Shown piece by piece: positions 1-5,061 of a DNA stretch of 8,636 nucleotides. Positions within the stretch are counted from its first letter, which is position 1. Each line of letters starts with the position of its first letter. The notes below the pieces were generated by a model. The model ran no database searches and was not told the DNA's origin. It was given only the letters and a program-made list of their open reading frames with translations. The stretch comes from Ferdinandcohnia sp036965165 (GTDB lineage Bacteria > Bacillota > Bacilli > Bacillales > Bacillaceae_L). Where the stretch lies: the NCBI RefSeq assembly GCF_036965165.1, contig NZ_JBALOX010000086.1, positions 1 through 8,636 on the forward strand, read 5' to 3'. Position numbers and translations under genes: made by a program.

Positions 1-125
1 GGTCATGGATTAGGATATGAATAGAGTTTATTAGGTGATATTCACCAAATGATATGGAGAACTTCCTTAATAGGAGGACTCAGACAGTAGGCAAGCTCGA
101 AATTGACGATGTATTAAAAAAGAGA

Positions 126-150
126 CCCTTAACATTTGTTAAGGGTTTTT
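126..150 (+). terminator. Rho-independent terminator of an upstream rightward gene
   Basis: A perfect 8-bp stem, CCCTTAAC (126-133) with GTTAAGGG (138-145), encloses the loop ATTT and is followed by five T. An A-rich run just left of it (116-122) could give some termination on the other strand. It most likely ends transcription of a gene lying before position 1, because no credible coding region precedes it in the window. Positions 1-125 have stops in all forward frames and no recognisable product. Confidence 0.75.
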
Positions 151-154
151 CTAT

Positions 155-188
155 AAAAAAAGGAACATTTCAATTGAGAAATGTTCCT
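155..188 (-). terminator. Rho-independent terminator of lexA
   Basis: On the minus strand, starting 8 bases past the lexA stop codon, a perfect 10-bp stem (179-188 pairs with 161-170, reading AGGAACATTT / AAATGTTCCT) with an 8-base loop is followed by a run of six T (complement of 155-160). Position, perfect pairing and T tract make it the natural end of the lexA transcript. Confidence 0.85.
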
Positions 189-195
189 ATCGTTA

Positions 196-822
196 TTAAT
201 GGATTGTACGATAAACACCGACAACTTTACCTAAAATGGAAACGTTCTTTAAGATGATTGGTTCAAGCATAGAGTTTTCTGGTTGTAGGCGAATATGATC
301 TTTTTCCTTGAAGAAACGCTTTACAGTCGCTTCATCTTCTTCTGTCATTGCCACAACGATATCCCCATTGTTTGCTGAATGCTGTTGTCTTACGATTACA
401 TAGTCTCCATCAAGAATTCCCGCTTCAATCATACTGTCACCCATAATTTCTAGCATAAAGATTTGGTCATCATGGGCTGCAAAACGATCAGGTAGTGGGA
501 AGTACTCTTCAATATTTTCAACCGCTGTAATTGGTTGACCGGCAGTAACCTTACCAATGACAGGAACATTCACAACATTTGCAGTTGGTATTGTTTCGTT
601 TGCATCAGTTTGTAAAATTTCAATTGCACGAGGCTTTGTGGGGTCTCTTCTAATCAAGCCTTTGCTTTCAAGTCTCGACAAATGACCATGTACAGTTGAG
701 CTTGAAGCTAATCCAACAGCCTCACCAATTTCTCTTACTGAAGGTGGATAGCCCTTATCTTTTACTTCCTGTTTAATGTAATTCAATATATCCTGCTGCC
801 TTTTTGAAAGCTTTGTCGTCAT
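196..822 (-). CDS. lexA: LexA, SOS-response transcriptional repressor
   Basis: LexA (DinR in B. subtilis) is the cytosolic dimeric repressor of the SOS regulon. It is inactivated by RecA-stimulated self-cleavage after DNA damage. The protein has 208 residues, close to the usual 205-207. The N-terminal winged helix-turn-helix spans about 1-70, with the recognition-helix region SSSTVHGHL at 40-48. The cleavage site is Ala94-Gly95, within VTAGQP. The C-terminal S24-type peptidase domain has the nucleophile Ser130 in GDSM and the general-base Lys168 in ATVKRF, so all key residues are present. The start at 822 is preceded by AAGGGG about 10 bases upstream on the minus strand. The gene is monocistronic, divergent from the SOS micropeptide gene and closed by the hairpin at 155-188. 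A LexA-box match overlaps the -35 of its predicted promoter, consistent with autorepression. Confidence 0.98.
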   Translation of the reverse strand: MTTKLSKRQQDILNYIKQEVKDKGYPPSVREIGEAVGLASSSTVHGHLSRLESKGLIRRDPTKPRAIEILQTDANETIPTANVVNVPVIGKVTAGQPITAVENIEEYFPLPDRFAAHDDQIFMLEIMGDSMIEAGILDGDYVIVRQQHSANNGDIVVAMTEEDEATVKRFFKEKDHIRLQPENSMLEPIILKNVSILGKVVGVYRTIH

Positions 823-933
823 CTACACTCATCCCCTTACTTTTTATTTCCATTTTATATGTATTAAATTCCCATTGTTCATTTTCGGTTATTTGTCTTT
901 TGCAGTTCGACATTTACCGAGTTTCTTAAGTAG

Positions 934-962
934 AGTATAGCATGTTTTGCTATATTATACAA
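934..962 (-). promoter_or_regulatory. Predicted sigma-A promoter of lexA
   Basis: On the minus strand, TTGTAT (complement of 957-962) and TATACT (complement of 934-939) are separated by 17 bases. The leader to the lexA start is about 105 bases. The -35 overlaps the LexA box at 960-973, the expected geometry for autorepression. The -35 is weak. A TATAAT lies in the same place (complement of 954-959) and could be an alternative -10. Confidence 0.5.
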
Positions 963-973
963 ACATAAGTTCG
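960..973. promoter_or_regulatory. LexA operator 1 (lexA-proximal)
   Basis: CAAACATAAGTTCG matches the Bacillus LexA/DinR box CGAAC-N4-GTTCG at nine of the ten defined bases. It overlaps the -35 of the predicted lexA promoter and lies about 10 bases left of the -35 of the rightward promoter, so it could act on both transcripts. Confidence 0.75.
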
Positions 974-981
974 AATTTTTG

Positions 982-1011
982 TTGACACAAAACATTTGTT
1001 CGATATATAAT
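982..1011 (+). promoter_or_regulatory. Strong sigma-A promoter for the SOS micropeptide gene
   Basis: A perfect -35 TTGACA (982-987) and a perfect -10 TATAAT (1006-1011) are separated by 18 bases. The expected transcription start is near 1018, giving a leader of about 34 bases. A LexA box lies entirely inside the spacer and another just downstream of the start, so this consensus promoter should be strongly silenced until LexA is cleaved. Confidence 0.85.
989..1002. promoter_or_regulatory. LexA operator 2 (inside promoter spacer)
   Basis: AAAACATTTGTTCG matches CGAAC-N4-GTTCG at eight of ten defined bases, with the right half-site GTTCG perfect. It lies between the -35 and -10 hexamers of the rightward promoter, where a bound LexA dimer would block RNA polymerase directly. 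Confidence 0.75.
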
Positions 1012-1025
1012 AAAAACATATAATA

Positions 1026-1039
1026 CGAACAAACATTCT
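1026..1039. promoter_or_regulatory. LexA operator 3 (transcribed leader)
   Basis: CGAACAAACATTCT has a perfect left half-site CGAAC and a degenerate right half (ATTCT instead of GTTCG). It begins about 8 bases after the predicted transcription start and ends just before the ribosome binding site of the micropeptide gene. It is weaker than the other two; cooperative or auxiliary binding is inferred from the clustering. Confidence 0.5.
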
Positions 1040-1051
1040 GTGGGAGTGAAA

Positions 1052-1144
1052 ATGAATATGTTTAAGAAATTACAAGGCGGATTTATTTATTATGTTTTAT
1101 TTGTTTTATTAAGTATGGGAATGGTATTTATCACCGCCAGCTAA
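1052..1144 (+). CDS. SOS-controlled 30-residue single-membrane-helix micropeptide in the yneA position
   Basis: This small ORF encodes 30 residues. A short N-terminus with Lys5 and Lys6 (MNMFKK) is followed by one hydrophobic segment at about residues 11-28, with a stop three codons after the end of the helix. GGGAGTGA (1042-1049) provides a ribosome binding site; Met3 is a possible alternative start. It is the first gene after a consensus promoter carrying LexA boxes and is divergent from lexA. In B. subtilis this position holds yneA, an SOS division inhibitor of about 105 residues with an N-terminal membrane segment and a LysM domain. Here no LysM-coding sequence follows in any frame before ynzC. 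It may be a YneA cut down to its anchor or an unrelated peptide. Function as a division inhibitor is inferred only from regulation, topology and position. In size it resembles Caulobacter SidA, a 29-residue SOS-induced membrane inhibitor of division. Confidence 0.65.
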   Translation: MNMFKKLQGGFIYYVLFVLLSMGMVFITAS

Positions 1145-1161
1145 TAAGCAAAGTGGAATAC

Positions 1162-1190
1162 TTGTAAAAGATCTTTTCATCTAGTACTAT
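1162..1190 (+). promoter_or_regulatory. Possible sigma-A promoter of ynzC
   Basis: TTGTAA (1162-1167) and TACTAT (1185-1190) are spaced by 17 bases, with four of six consensus matches each, ending 40 bases before the ynzC start. It would let ynzC be expressed without SOS induction. Readthrough from the upstream LexA-controlled promoter is also possible because no terminator separates the two genes. Confidence 0.35.
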
Positions 1191-1230
1191 AAACTATGAT
1201 TTTAGAAAAGATTAAACAAGGAGAAAAATT

Positions 1231-1461
1231 ATGCTATCAAAAGATAAACTTGATCGGATCAATGCTCTCGCAAAAAAAGCGAAGTCAGATGGTCTTACAG
1301 ATAAAGAAAAAGAAGAACAACAAGAGCTTAGGCAGGAGTATTTACGCGTCTTTAGAAGCTCAATGACGAATACCTTGCACTCGGTCACTGTTGTAGACCC
1401 TGAGGGTAATGATGTTACTCCTGAAAAATTAAAAGAAAGCAAACGGAAAAGATTGCATTAA
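1231..1461 (+). CDS. ynzC: YnzC, UPF0291 (DUF896) small cytosolic protein
   Basis: The 76-residue, highly charged protein belongs to the UPF0291/DUF896 family; B. subtilis YnzC has 77 residues. The recognisable core includes KEEQQELRQEYL, FRSSM and the conserved DPEGNDVTPEKL near residues 56-67. Structures of family members show a two-helix hairpin in the N-terminal half and a disordered tail; the lysine-rich C-terminus here (KESKRKRLH) fits that. Biochemical function is unknown. The start is set by AAGGAG at 1218-1223, 7 bases upstream. In B. subtilis ynzC follows yneA-yneB in the LexA-controlled transcript; here yneB is missing and ynzC directly follows the micropeptide ORF, 86 bases away. 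It ends at a strong terminator. Confidence 0.93.
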   Translation: MLSKDKLDRINALAKKAKSDGLTDKEKEEQQELRQEYLRVFRSSMTNTLHSVTVVDPEGNDVTPEKLKESKRKRLH

Positions 1462-1462
1462 G

Positions 1463-1499
1463 AAAGAATACATAGATTTCTATGTATTCTTTTCTTTTT
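1463..1499 (+). terminator. Rho-independent terminator after ynzC
   Basis: A perfect 14-bp inverted repeat (1463-1476 with 1479-1492) begins two bases after the ynzC stop and is followed by a T-rich run through 1499. It separates ynzC from tkt, so tkt probably needs its own promoter or readthrough. No convincing promoter is visible in 1500-1530. Confidence 0.85.
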
Positions 1500-1547
1500 G
1501 TGCATACTACATAAGAACCGACTATTAATTGAAAGGATGTTTGTTTT

Positions 1548-3522
1548 ATGACACACTCAATTACTGATTTGTCTATAGCTTCGATTCGAACACTTTCTAT
1601 CGATGCCGTTGAAAAAGCAAATTCAGGACACCCAGGGATGCCAATGGGAGCAGCTCCAATGACGTATACTTTGTGGACCAGACATATGAAGCACAATCCT
1701 AAAAATCCTCAATGGTTTAACCGTGATCGCTTCGTTCTATCGGCGGGACATGGTTCGGCATTATTGTATAGTATGCTTCACTTATCGGGCTATGACTTAT
1801 CCATTGATGACTTAAAGCAATTTCGTCAATGGGGTAGTAAAACCCCAGGTCATCCTGAATATGGACATACAGCTGGTGTTGATGCAACAACAGGTCCGCT
1901 CGGGCAAGGTATCGCAATGGCTGTTGGGATGGCGATGGCCGAACGTCATTTAGCTGGTGTTTACAATAAAGACTCATTCGAAATTGTAAACCATTATACA
2001 TACGCCATTTGTGGAGACGGTGACTTAATGGAGGGGGTTTCTGGAGAAGCTTCATCACTTGCAGGTCACTTAAAATTAGGGCGTTTAATTGTTTTATATG
2101 ATTCAAATGATATTTCCCTAGATGGCGACCTTAATCAGGCTTTCTCGGAATCAATTGAACAACGATATAAGGCTTATGGCTGGCAGTATCTTCGTGTAGA
2201 GGATGGAAATGATATTGATGAAATTGATAAAGCAATCGAAGCAGCAAAAGGTGATTTAACCCACCCAACACTTATCGAGGTTCGAACAACAATTGGCTAT
2301 GGTTCTCCTAACCGTGCTGGAAAATCAAAAGCACATGGTGAACCATTAGGTGCTGATGAATTAAAATTAACAAAAGAAGCGTATAATTGGACATTTGAAA
2401 ATGATTTTCATGTACCAAGCGAGGTCTATGCGCATTTTGAGGAAACAGTGAAAAGAGCCGGTGAGCAAAGTAATCAAGAGTGGAGCAAATTGTTTAACAA
2501 TTATAAAGAAAGCAATCCAGAGCTTGGAAAGCAACTAGAAATGGCTATTGATTGTAGGCATCCGGAGGGTTGGGAAAAGACGTTGCCGGTCTATGAAGTA
2601 GGTAAGAGTCTTGCAACACGGGCATCATCTGGTGAAGCATTAAATGCGATCGCAAAGAGTGTGCCCCAATTCTTTGGTGGTTCTGCTGATTTAGCGGGAT
2701 CAAATAAAACAATGATACAAGATGCTGCAGATTTTATGCCTAATGATTATAGTGGGCGCAATATTTGGTTTGGAGTTCGTGAGTTTGCAATGGGTGCTGC
2801 CTTAAACGGAATGGCGCTTCACGGCGGACTTAAGGTGTTTGGTGGAACCTTCTTTGTATTCTCAGATTATTTACGACCAGCGATAAGGCTAGCTGCACTA
2901 ATGAAAATACCAGTCACATATGTGTTTACACATGATAGTATCGCAGTAGGCGAAGATGGTCCAACACATGAACCGNNNNNNNNNNNNNNNNNNNNNNNNN
3001 NNNNNNNNNNNNNNNNNNNNNNNNNNNNNNNNNNNNNNNNNNNNNNNNNNNNNNNNNNNNNNNNNNNNNNTAACAAGACAGAACCTACCGACTTTAGAAG
3101 GAACGGATGAAAAAGCATATGAGGGTGTTCAAAAAGGTGCCTATGTTGTCTCACCTGGAAAATCAGGACATCCCGCGGCTCTACTTTTAGCAACAGGTTC
3201 TGAAGTAAGTCTCGCAGTGGAGGCACAAAAACAACTAGCAAACGAAAATATTGAGGTATCCGTAGTAAGCATGCCGTCATGGGATCGTTTTGAGGCTCAA
3301 TCAAAAGAATATAAAGAATCCGTTATTCCTAAAAATGTAAAAAAGCGTTTAGCAATCGAAATGGCAACACCACTTGGATGGGAGAGATATACCGGGGATG
3401 AAGGGGATATTCTCGGTATCCACGAATTCGGAGCTTCCGCACCAGGTGAAATAGTCATGAAAGAATACGGGTTCTCTGTTGAAAATGTCGTGAATCGAGT
3501 GAAGCAATTACTCAATAATTAA
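1548..3522 (+). CDS. tkt: Transketolase (interrupted by an assembly gap)
   Basis: Transketolase is the thiamine-diphosphate- and Mg-dependent cytosolic enzyme of the non-oxidative pentose phosphate pathway, moving two-carbon units between ketose and aldose phosphates. Visible signatures are NSGHPG with His28, SAGHGS with His68, GHPEYGHTAGVDATTGPLGQG (102-121), the cofactor motif from GDGD (156-159) to Asn187, SKAHGEPLG, catalytic Glu412 in GVREFAMG, and VFTHDSIAVGEDGPTHEP (His462, Asp470, His474). After the gap come TRQNLPTLEG and the complete C-terminal domain. The start is supported by AAAGGATG (1532-1539). The run of N at 2976-3070 removes the segment after Pro476. The reading frame differs by one base across it because the N count does not equal the missing length: families align with 43 residues missing, giving about 668 residues in all against 667 in B. 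subtilis. The frame change is therefore an assembly artefact and not evidence of a pseudogene. Confidence 0.96.
2976..3070. other. Assembly gap (95 N) within tkt
   Basis: There are 95 undetermined bases. From the highly conserved transketolase alignment (THEP to LTRQ), the real missing sequence should be about 42 codons plus one base, near 127 bases, so the gap length is an estimate. It would encode the IEQLAxLRxxPN...RPAD...ESxxAW region, at the cofactor-pyrimidine-binding domain. Confidence 0.9.
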
Positions 3523-3524
3523 TG

Positions 3525-3550
3525 AAAGGGGGTCGAATCCGACCCCTTTT
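3525..3550 (+). terminator. Rho-independent terminator after tkt
   Basis: A GC-rich stem GGGGTCG (3529-3535) / CGACCCC (3540-3546) with loop AATC extends outward through A/T pairs and starts two bases after the tkt stop. The T run is only four bases, so termination may be incomplete, but stem strength and position support the call. Confidence 0.75.
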
Positions 3551-3566
3551 CATATAAACCAATAGT

Positions 3567-3573
3567 TTCGACA
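3567..3573 (-). promoter_or_regulatory. Spo0A box upstream of sirA
   Basis: TGTCGAA on the minus strand, in the context TTTTGTCGAAAC, is a perfect match to the 0A-box core TGNCGAA. It lies 92 bases before the sirA start, with a second 6/7 match (TTTCGAA, 3620-3626) next to the putative -10. Control of sirA by Spo0A~P is known in B. subtilis, so the site is plausible, though a 7-mer also occurs by chance. Confidence 0.55.
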
Positions 3574-3626
3574 AAACTAGACGATTCTTACTCCAGTTTC
3601 AGACAAAAAACACAGACTCTTTCGAA

Positions 3627-3632
3627 TATACT
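3627..3632 (+). promoter_or_regulatory. Putative -10 of the sirA promoter
   Basis: TATACT is a good sigma-A -10, 32 bases before the sirA start codon. No good -35 lies at 16-18 bases; a CAGACA (3600-3605) lies 21 bases upstream. A poor or over-spaced -35 is what Spo0A-activated sigma-A promoters such as spoIIG show, consistent with dependence on an activator. Confidence 0.4.
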
Positions 3633-3664
3633 ATCATTACAAGGTAGTATTAGGAGGAACGAGT

Positions 3665-4105
3665 ATGAGAGAGTATTACATTTATTTAATAGAAGAAGAA
3701 TTTGCCACTCATTACTTTGGGCGTGAATCACTAATCTATCATCTGTTTTTAGAGTATAACCAATCCAAACATGAACGGAAACAAGTTTTATTTAAACAAA
3801 TTGAGTTTATAACGAGGTCGATCCCAACCCTACGCATCGGGCAAAAAATCGAATCAAGCCTAGCTCATTATTCCTACTATCAATGTGAAAGTCTTATTCA
3901 CACTCTCGAATGGAATGAATTTAATAGCTATGCAATACTCACAATACATAATAGTTACATTCATCTACAGTCAACGGGAAGCTATGAGGCTGAAACAGCC
4001 TTTTTTGAAATCCTGCGTAAATATGATCGATGTTTTCTAGCGATGGATTTTTATGCAAATAAATATGGGTGGTTAAATCCGATTAAGGAAAGAAAGTTTG
4101 TATAA
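3665..4105 (+). CDS. sirA: SirA, sporulation inhibitor of DNA replication initiation
   Basis: SirA (YneE) is made on entry into sporulation. It binds domain I of DnaA to block new rounds of replication, so that two chromosomes are present for asymmetric division. The 146-residue product is close to the 148 residues of B. subtilis SirA. It carries the recognisable N-terminal block EEFATHYFGRES (about 11-22) and the strongly conserved C-terminus GSYEAET...FLAMDF...YGWLNPIKERKFV (about 103-146). No signal peptide or membrane helix is seen, fitting a cytosolic partner of DnaA. AGGAGG at 3652-3657, 7 bases upstream, fixes the start. It stands between tkt and yneF as in B. subtilis, with a Spo0A-box match upstream. 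Its presence implies a spore-forming host. Confidence 0.93.
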   Translation: MREYYIYLIEEEFATHYFGRESLIYHLFLEYNQSKHERKQVLFKQIEFITRSIPTLRIGQKIESSLAHYSYYQCESLIHTLEWNEFNSYAILTIHNSYIHLQSTGSYEAETAFFEILRKYDRCFLAMDFYANKYGWLNPIKERKFV

Positions 4106-4133
4106 AGGCTAGGAAAACATAAAACAAATATTG

Positions 4134-4139
4134 TATAAT
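4134..4139 (+). promoter_or_regulatory. Possible -10 element upstream of yneF
   Basis: A perfect TATAAT lies 53 bases before the yneF start, in the 87-base sirA-yneF gap. No convincing -35 is found at 16-18 bases (AGGAAA at 4111-4116 is the best placed). yneF may be co-transcribed with sirA, since there is no terminator between them, or have this weak promoter of its own. Confidence 0.3.
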
Positions 4140-4192
4140 TACTATTGGTTTAGTACACTGTAATGAGACAACATGAAGGAGGAAGTTTTTGT

Positions 4193-4420
4193 ATGATGCA
4201 AATATGGTTAGCTATCGTCTTAATCGTGGTAGCTTTACTTGGTGGCGTTGCATTAGGATTTTTTATTGCACGTAAATACATGATGAACTATTTGAAGAAA
4301 AATCCACCAATCAATGAGCAAATGCTAAAAGTTATGATGATGCAAATGGGTCAAAAACCATCACAAAAGAAGATCAATCAAATGCTAAAAGCAATGAACG
4401 GTCAAATGGACAAGCAATAA
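4193..4420 (+). CDS. yneF: YneF, UPF0154 single-pass membrane protein
   Basis: The product is a 75-residue member of the UPF0154 family. One N-terminal hydrophobic helix (about residues 3-24, ending GVALGFFIARKYM) is followed by a short cytosolic tail. The tail contains KKNPPINEQMLK, then MMMQMGQKPSQKKINQMLKAM, both almost identical to B. subtilis YneF. Function is not established. The frame is open ten codons further upstream, but AAGGAGG at 4176-4182 lies 10 bases before the ATG at 4193, and family length (about 72) supports this start; the next codon is also ATG. In B. subtilis it follows sirA in the same way. Transcription ends at the long hairpin at 4451-4497. Confidence 0.92.
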   Translation: MMQIWLAIVLIVVALLGGVALGFFIARKYMMNYLKKNPPINEQMLKVMMMQMGQKPSQKKINQMLKAMNGQMDKQ

Positions 4421-4450
4421 AAGTTGGACAAGCTTAGTTTCAACTTCCAT

Positions 4451-4497
4451 AAAAAGCCACTTTTTTAGTGAAATCTCACTAAAAGAGTGGCTTTTTT
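4451..4497. terminator. Bidirectional terminator between yneF and the VOC gene
   Basis: A long imperfect hairpin has an outer stem AAAAAGCCACT (4451-4461) pairing with AGTGGCTTTTT (4486-4496), and an inner stem TTTTTAGTGA (4462-4471) pairing with TCACTAAAAG (4475-4484) with minor mismatch. T runs in both directions let it end yneF rightward and the VOC-fold gene leftward. Confidence 0.85.
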
Positions 4498-4505
4498 GTC
4501 TTTCA

Positions 4506-4895
4506 CTATAAATCCCTTTGGTCGACATTTAATTCTACTAAATTTCCATCAGGGTCAGCACAGAAAATTTGTGCAAAGCCACTGACACTATCTGGTTTTT
4601 CCAGAACGGTTACATTATTTATGGAGAGCCAGTTTAATGTGTCATAATAGTTTTCAACTCTTAGTGCAAAATGGCCCTCGCGGCTGCTAATGCTTTTATC
4701 CTTTCGAATTGTTTGGGATTAAGGTAGAACAATTAGGTGCAGCTGTTGATTTCCAACTGAATACCAGGCACCAGGGAAGTTAAAATTTGGACGTTCAATT
4801 TCATGTAAACAGAGAATGTTGCTGTAAAAATCCTTCGCTTTTTCAAGATTTGTTACCGTTATGCTCACATGATGAAGCTCCTTGTAATTTATCAT
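4506..4895 (-). pseudogene. VOC (glyoxalase/bleomycin-resistance/dioxygenase) family protein with one internal stop
   Basis: Read through its single internal stop, this frame gives 129 residues, a complete vicinal-oxygen-chelate protein of two beta-alpha-beta-beta-beta modules. Module 1 starts YKELHHVSITV...AKDFYSNIL and ends QLHLIVLP. Module 2 starts GHFALRV and ends with the family hallmark FCADPDGNLVELN. Candidate metal ligands are His9, His53, His75 and Glu121. Codon 59 is TAA (4719-4721) exactly between the modules, in the same frame on both sides with no indel, so one base change broke it, or a sequencing error did. Three consecutive ATG codons open the frame (4901, 4898, 4895). GAGGTGA (complement of 4902-4908) is best spaced for the one at 4895. 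Substrate cannot be told; the family includes glyoxalase I, fosfomycin and bleomycin resistance proteins and dioxygenases. The first module alone (58 residues) is unlikely to fold as an enzyme. Confidence 0.85.
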
Positions 4896-4927
4896 CATCA
4901 TTCACCTCAATTTATTATTTACAAACA

Positions 4928-4957
4928 ATTATAGTAGAAACTTTGAAAAAATATAAT
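4928..4957. promoter_or_regulatory. Possible divergent -10 elements between the VOC gene and the ABC operon
   Basis: A minus-strand TATAAT (complement of 4928-4933) lies 33 bases before the VOC start at 4895. A plus-strand TATAAT (4952-4957) lies 105 bases before the first ABC gene. Neither has a convincing -35. An alternative rightward -10 (TAAACT/TATTAT, 5019-5029) lies closer to the ABC start. The region is very AT-rich, so these are weak predictions. Confidence 0.25.
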
Positions 4958-5061
4958 GATTTACACTTATTTCGAATGAAAAGCTTGGTTACATCTTCCT
5001 ACAATTTTAAAAATTTGGTAAACTATTATAGCACTTATTTCGTCTTTCGGAGGATTATTGG

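Noticed and set aside
34..46. Small palindrome GGTGA-TAT-TCACC
   Set aside because: A 5-bp stem without a T tract or neighbouring promoter is too short to call an operator or terminator.
72..90. Strong AGGAGG at 72-77 suggesting a small gene start
   Set aside because: No ATG, GTG or TTG lies at a usable distance before the TAG at 88-90, and following frames close quickly. It is probably a chance match or a relic.
54..257. Rightward open frame of 67 codons at the left edge
   Set aside because: It runs through both terminator hairpins and into the 3' end of lexA on the opposite strand, has no ribosome binding site before its ATG, and resembles no known protein.
1212..1442. Leftward open frame antisense to ynzC
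   Set aside because: It exactly mirrors the well-supported ynzC gene, has no ribosome binding site, and its serine-rich composition is what the complement of lysine- and glutamate-rich codons gives.
1717..2106. Leftward open frame antisense to tkt
   Set aside because: It lies wholly inside conserved transketolase coding sequence and its product shows no recognisable family.
2867..3304. Leftward open frame spanning the N run
   Set aside because: It is open only because undetermined bases cannot supply stops, and it is antisense to tkt.
2956..3522. Separate short transketolase-like gene starting just before the gap
   Set aside because: It is the C-terminal part of tkt in a shifted frame caused by the wrong gap length, and its apparent start codon lies inside the THEP-region coding sequence.
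4163..4192. Upstream ATG giving a 10-residue longer YneF
   Set aside because: It lies before the ribosome binding site at 4176-4182, and the extra residues do not occur in the family. The start at 4193 fits both spacing and family length.
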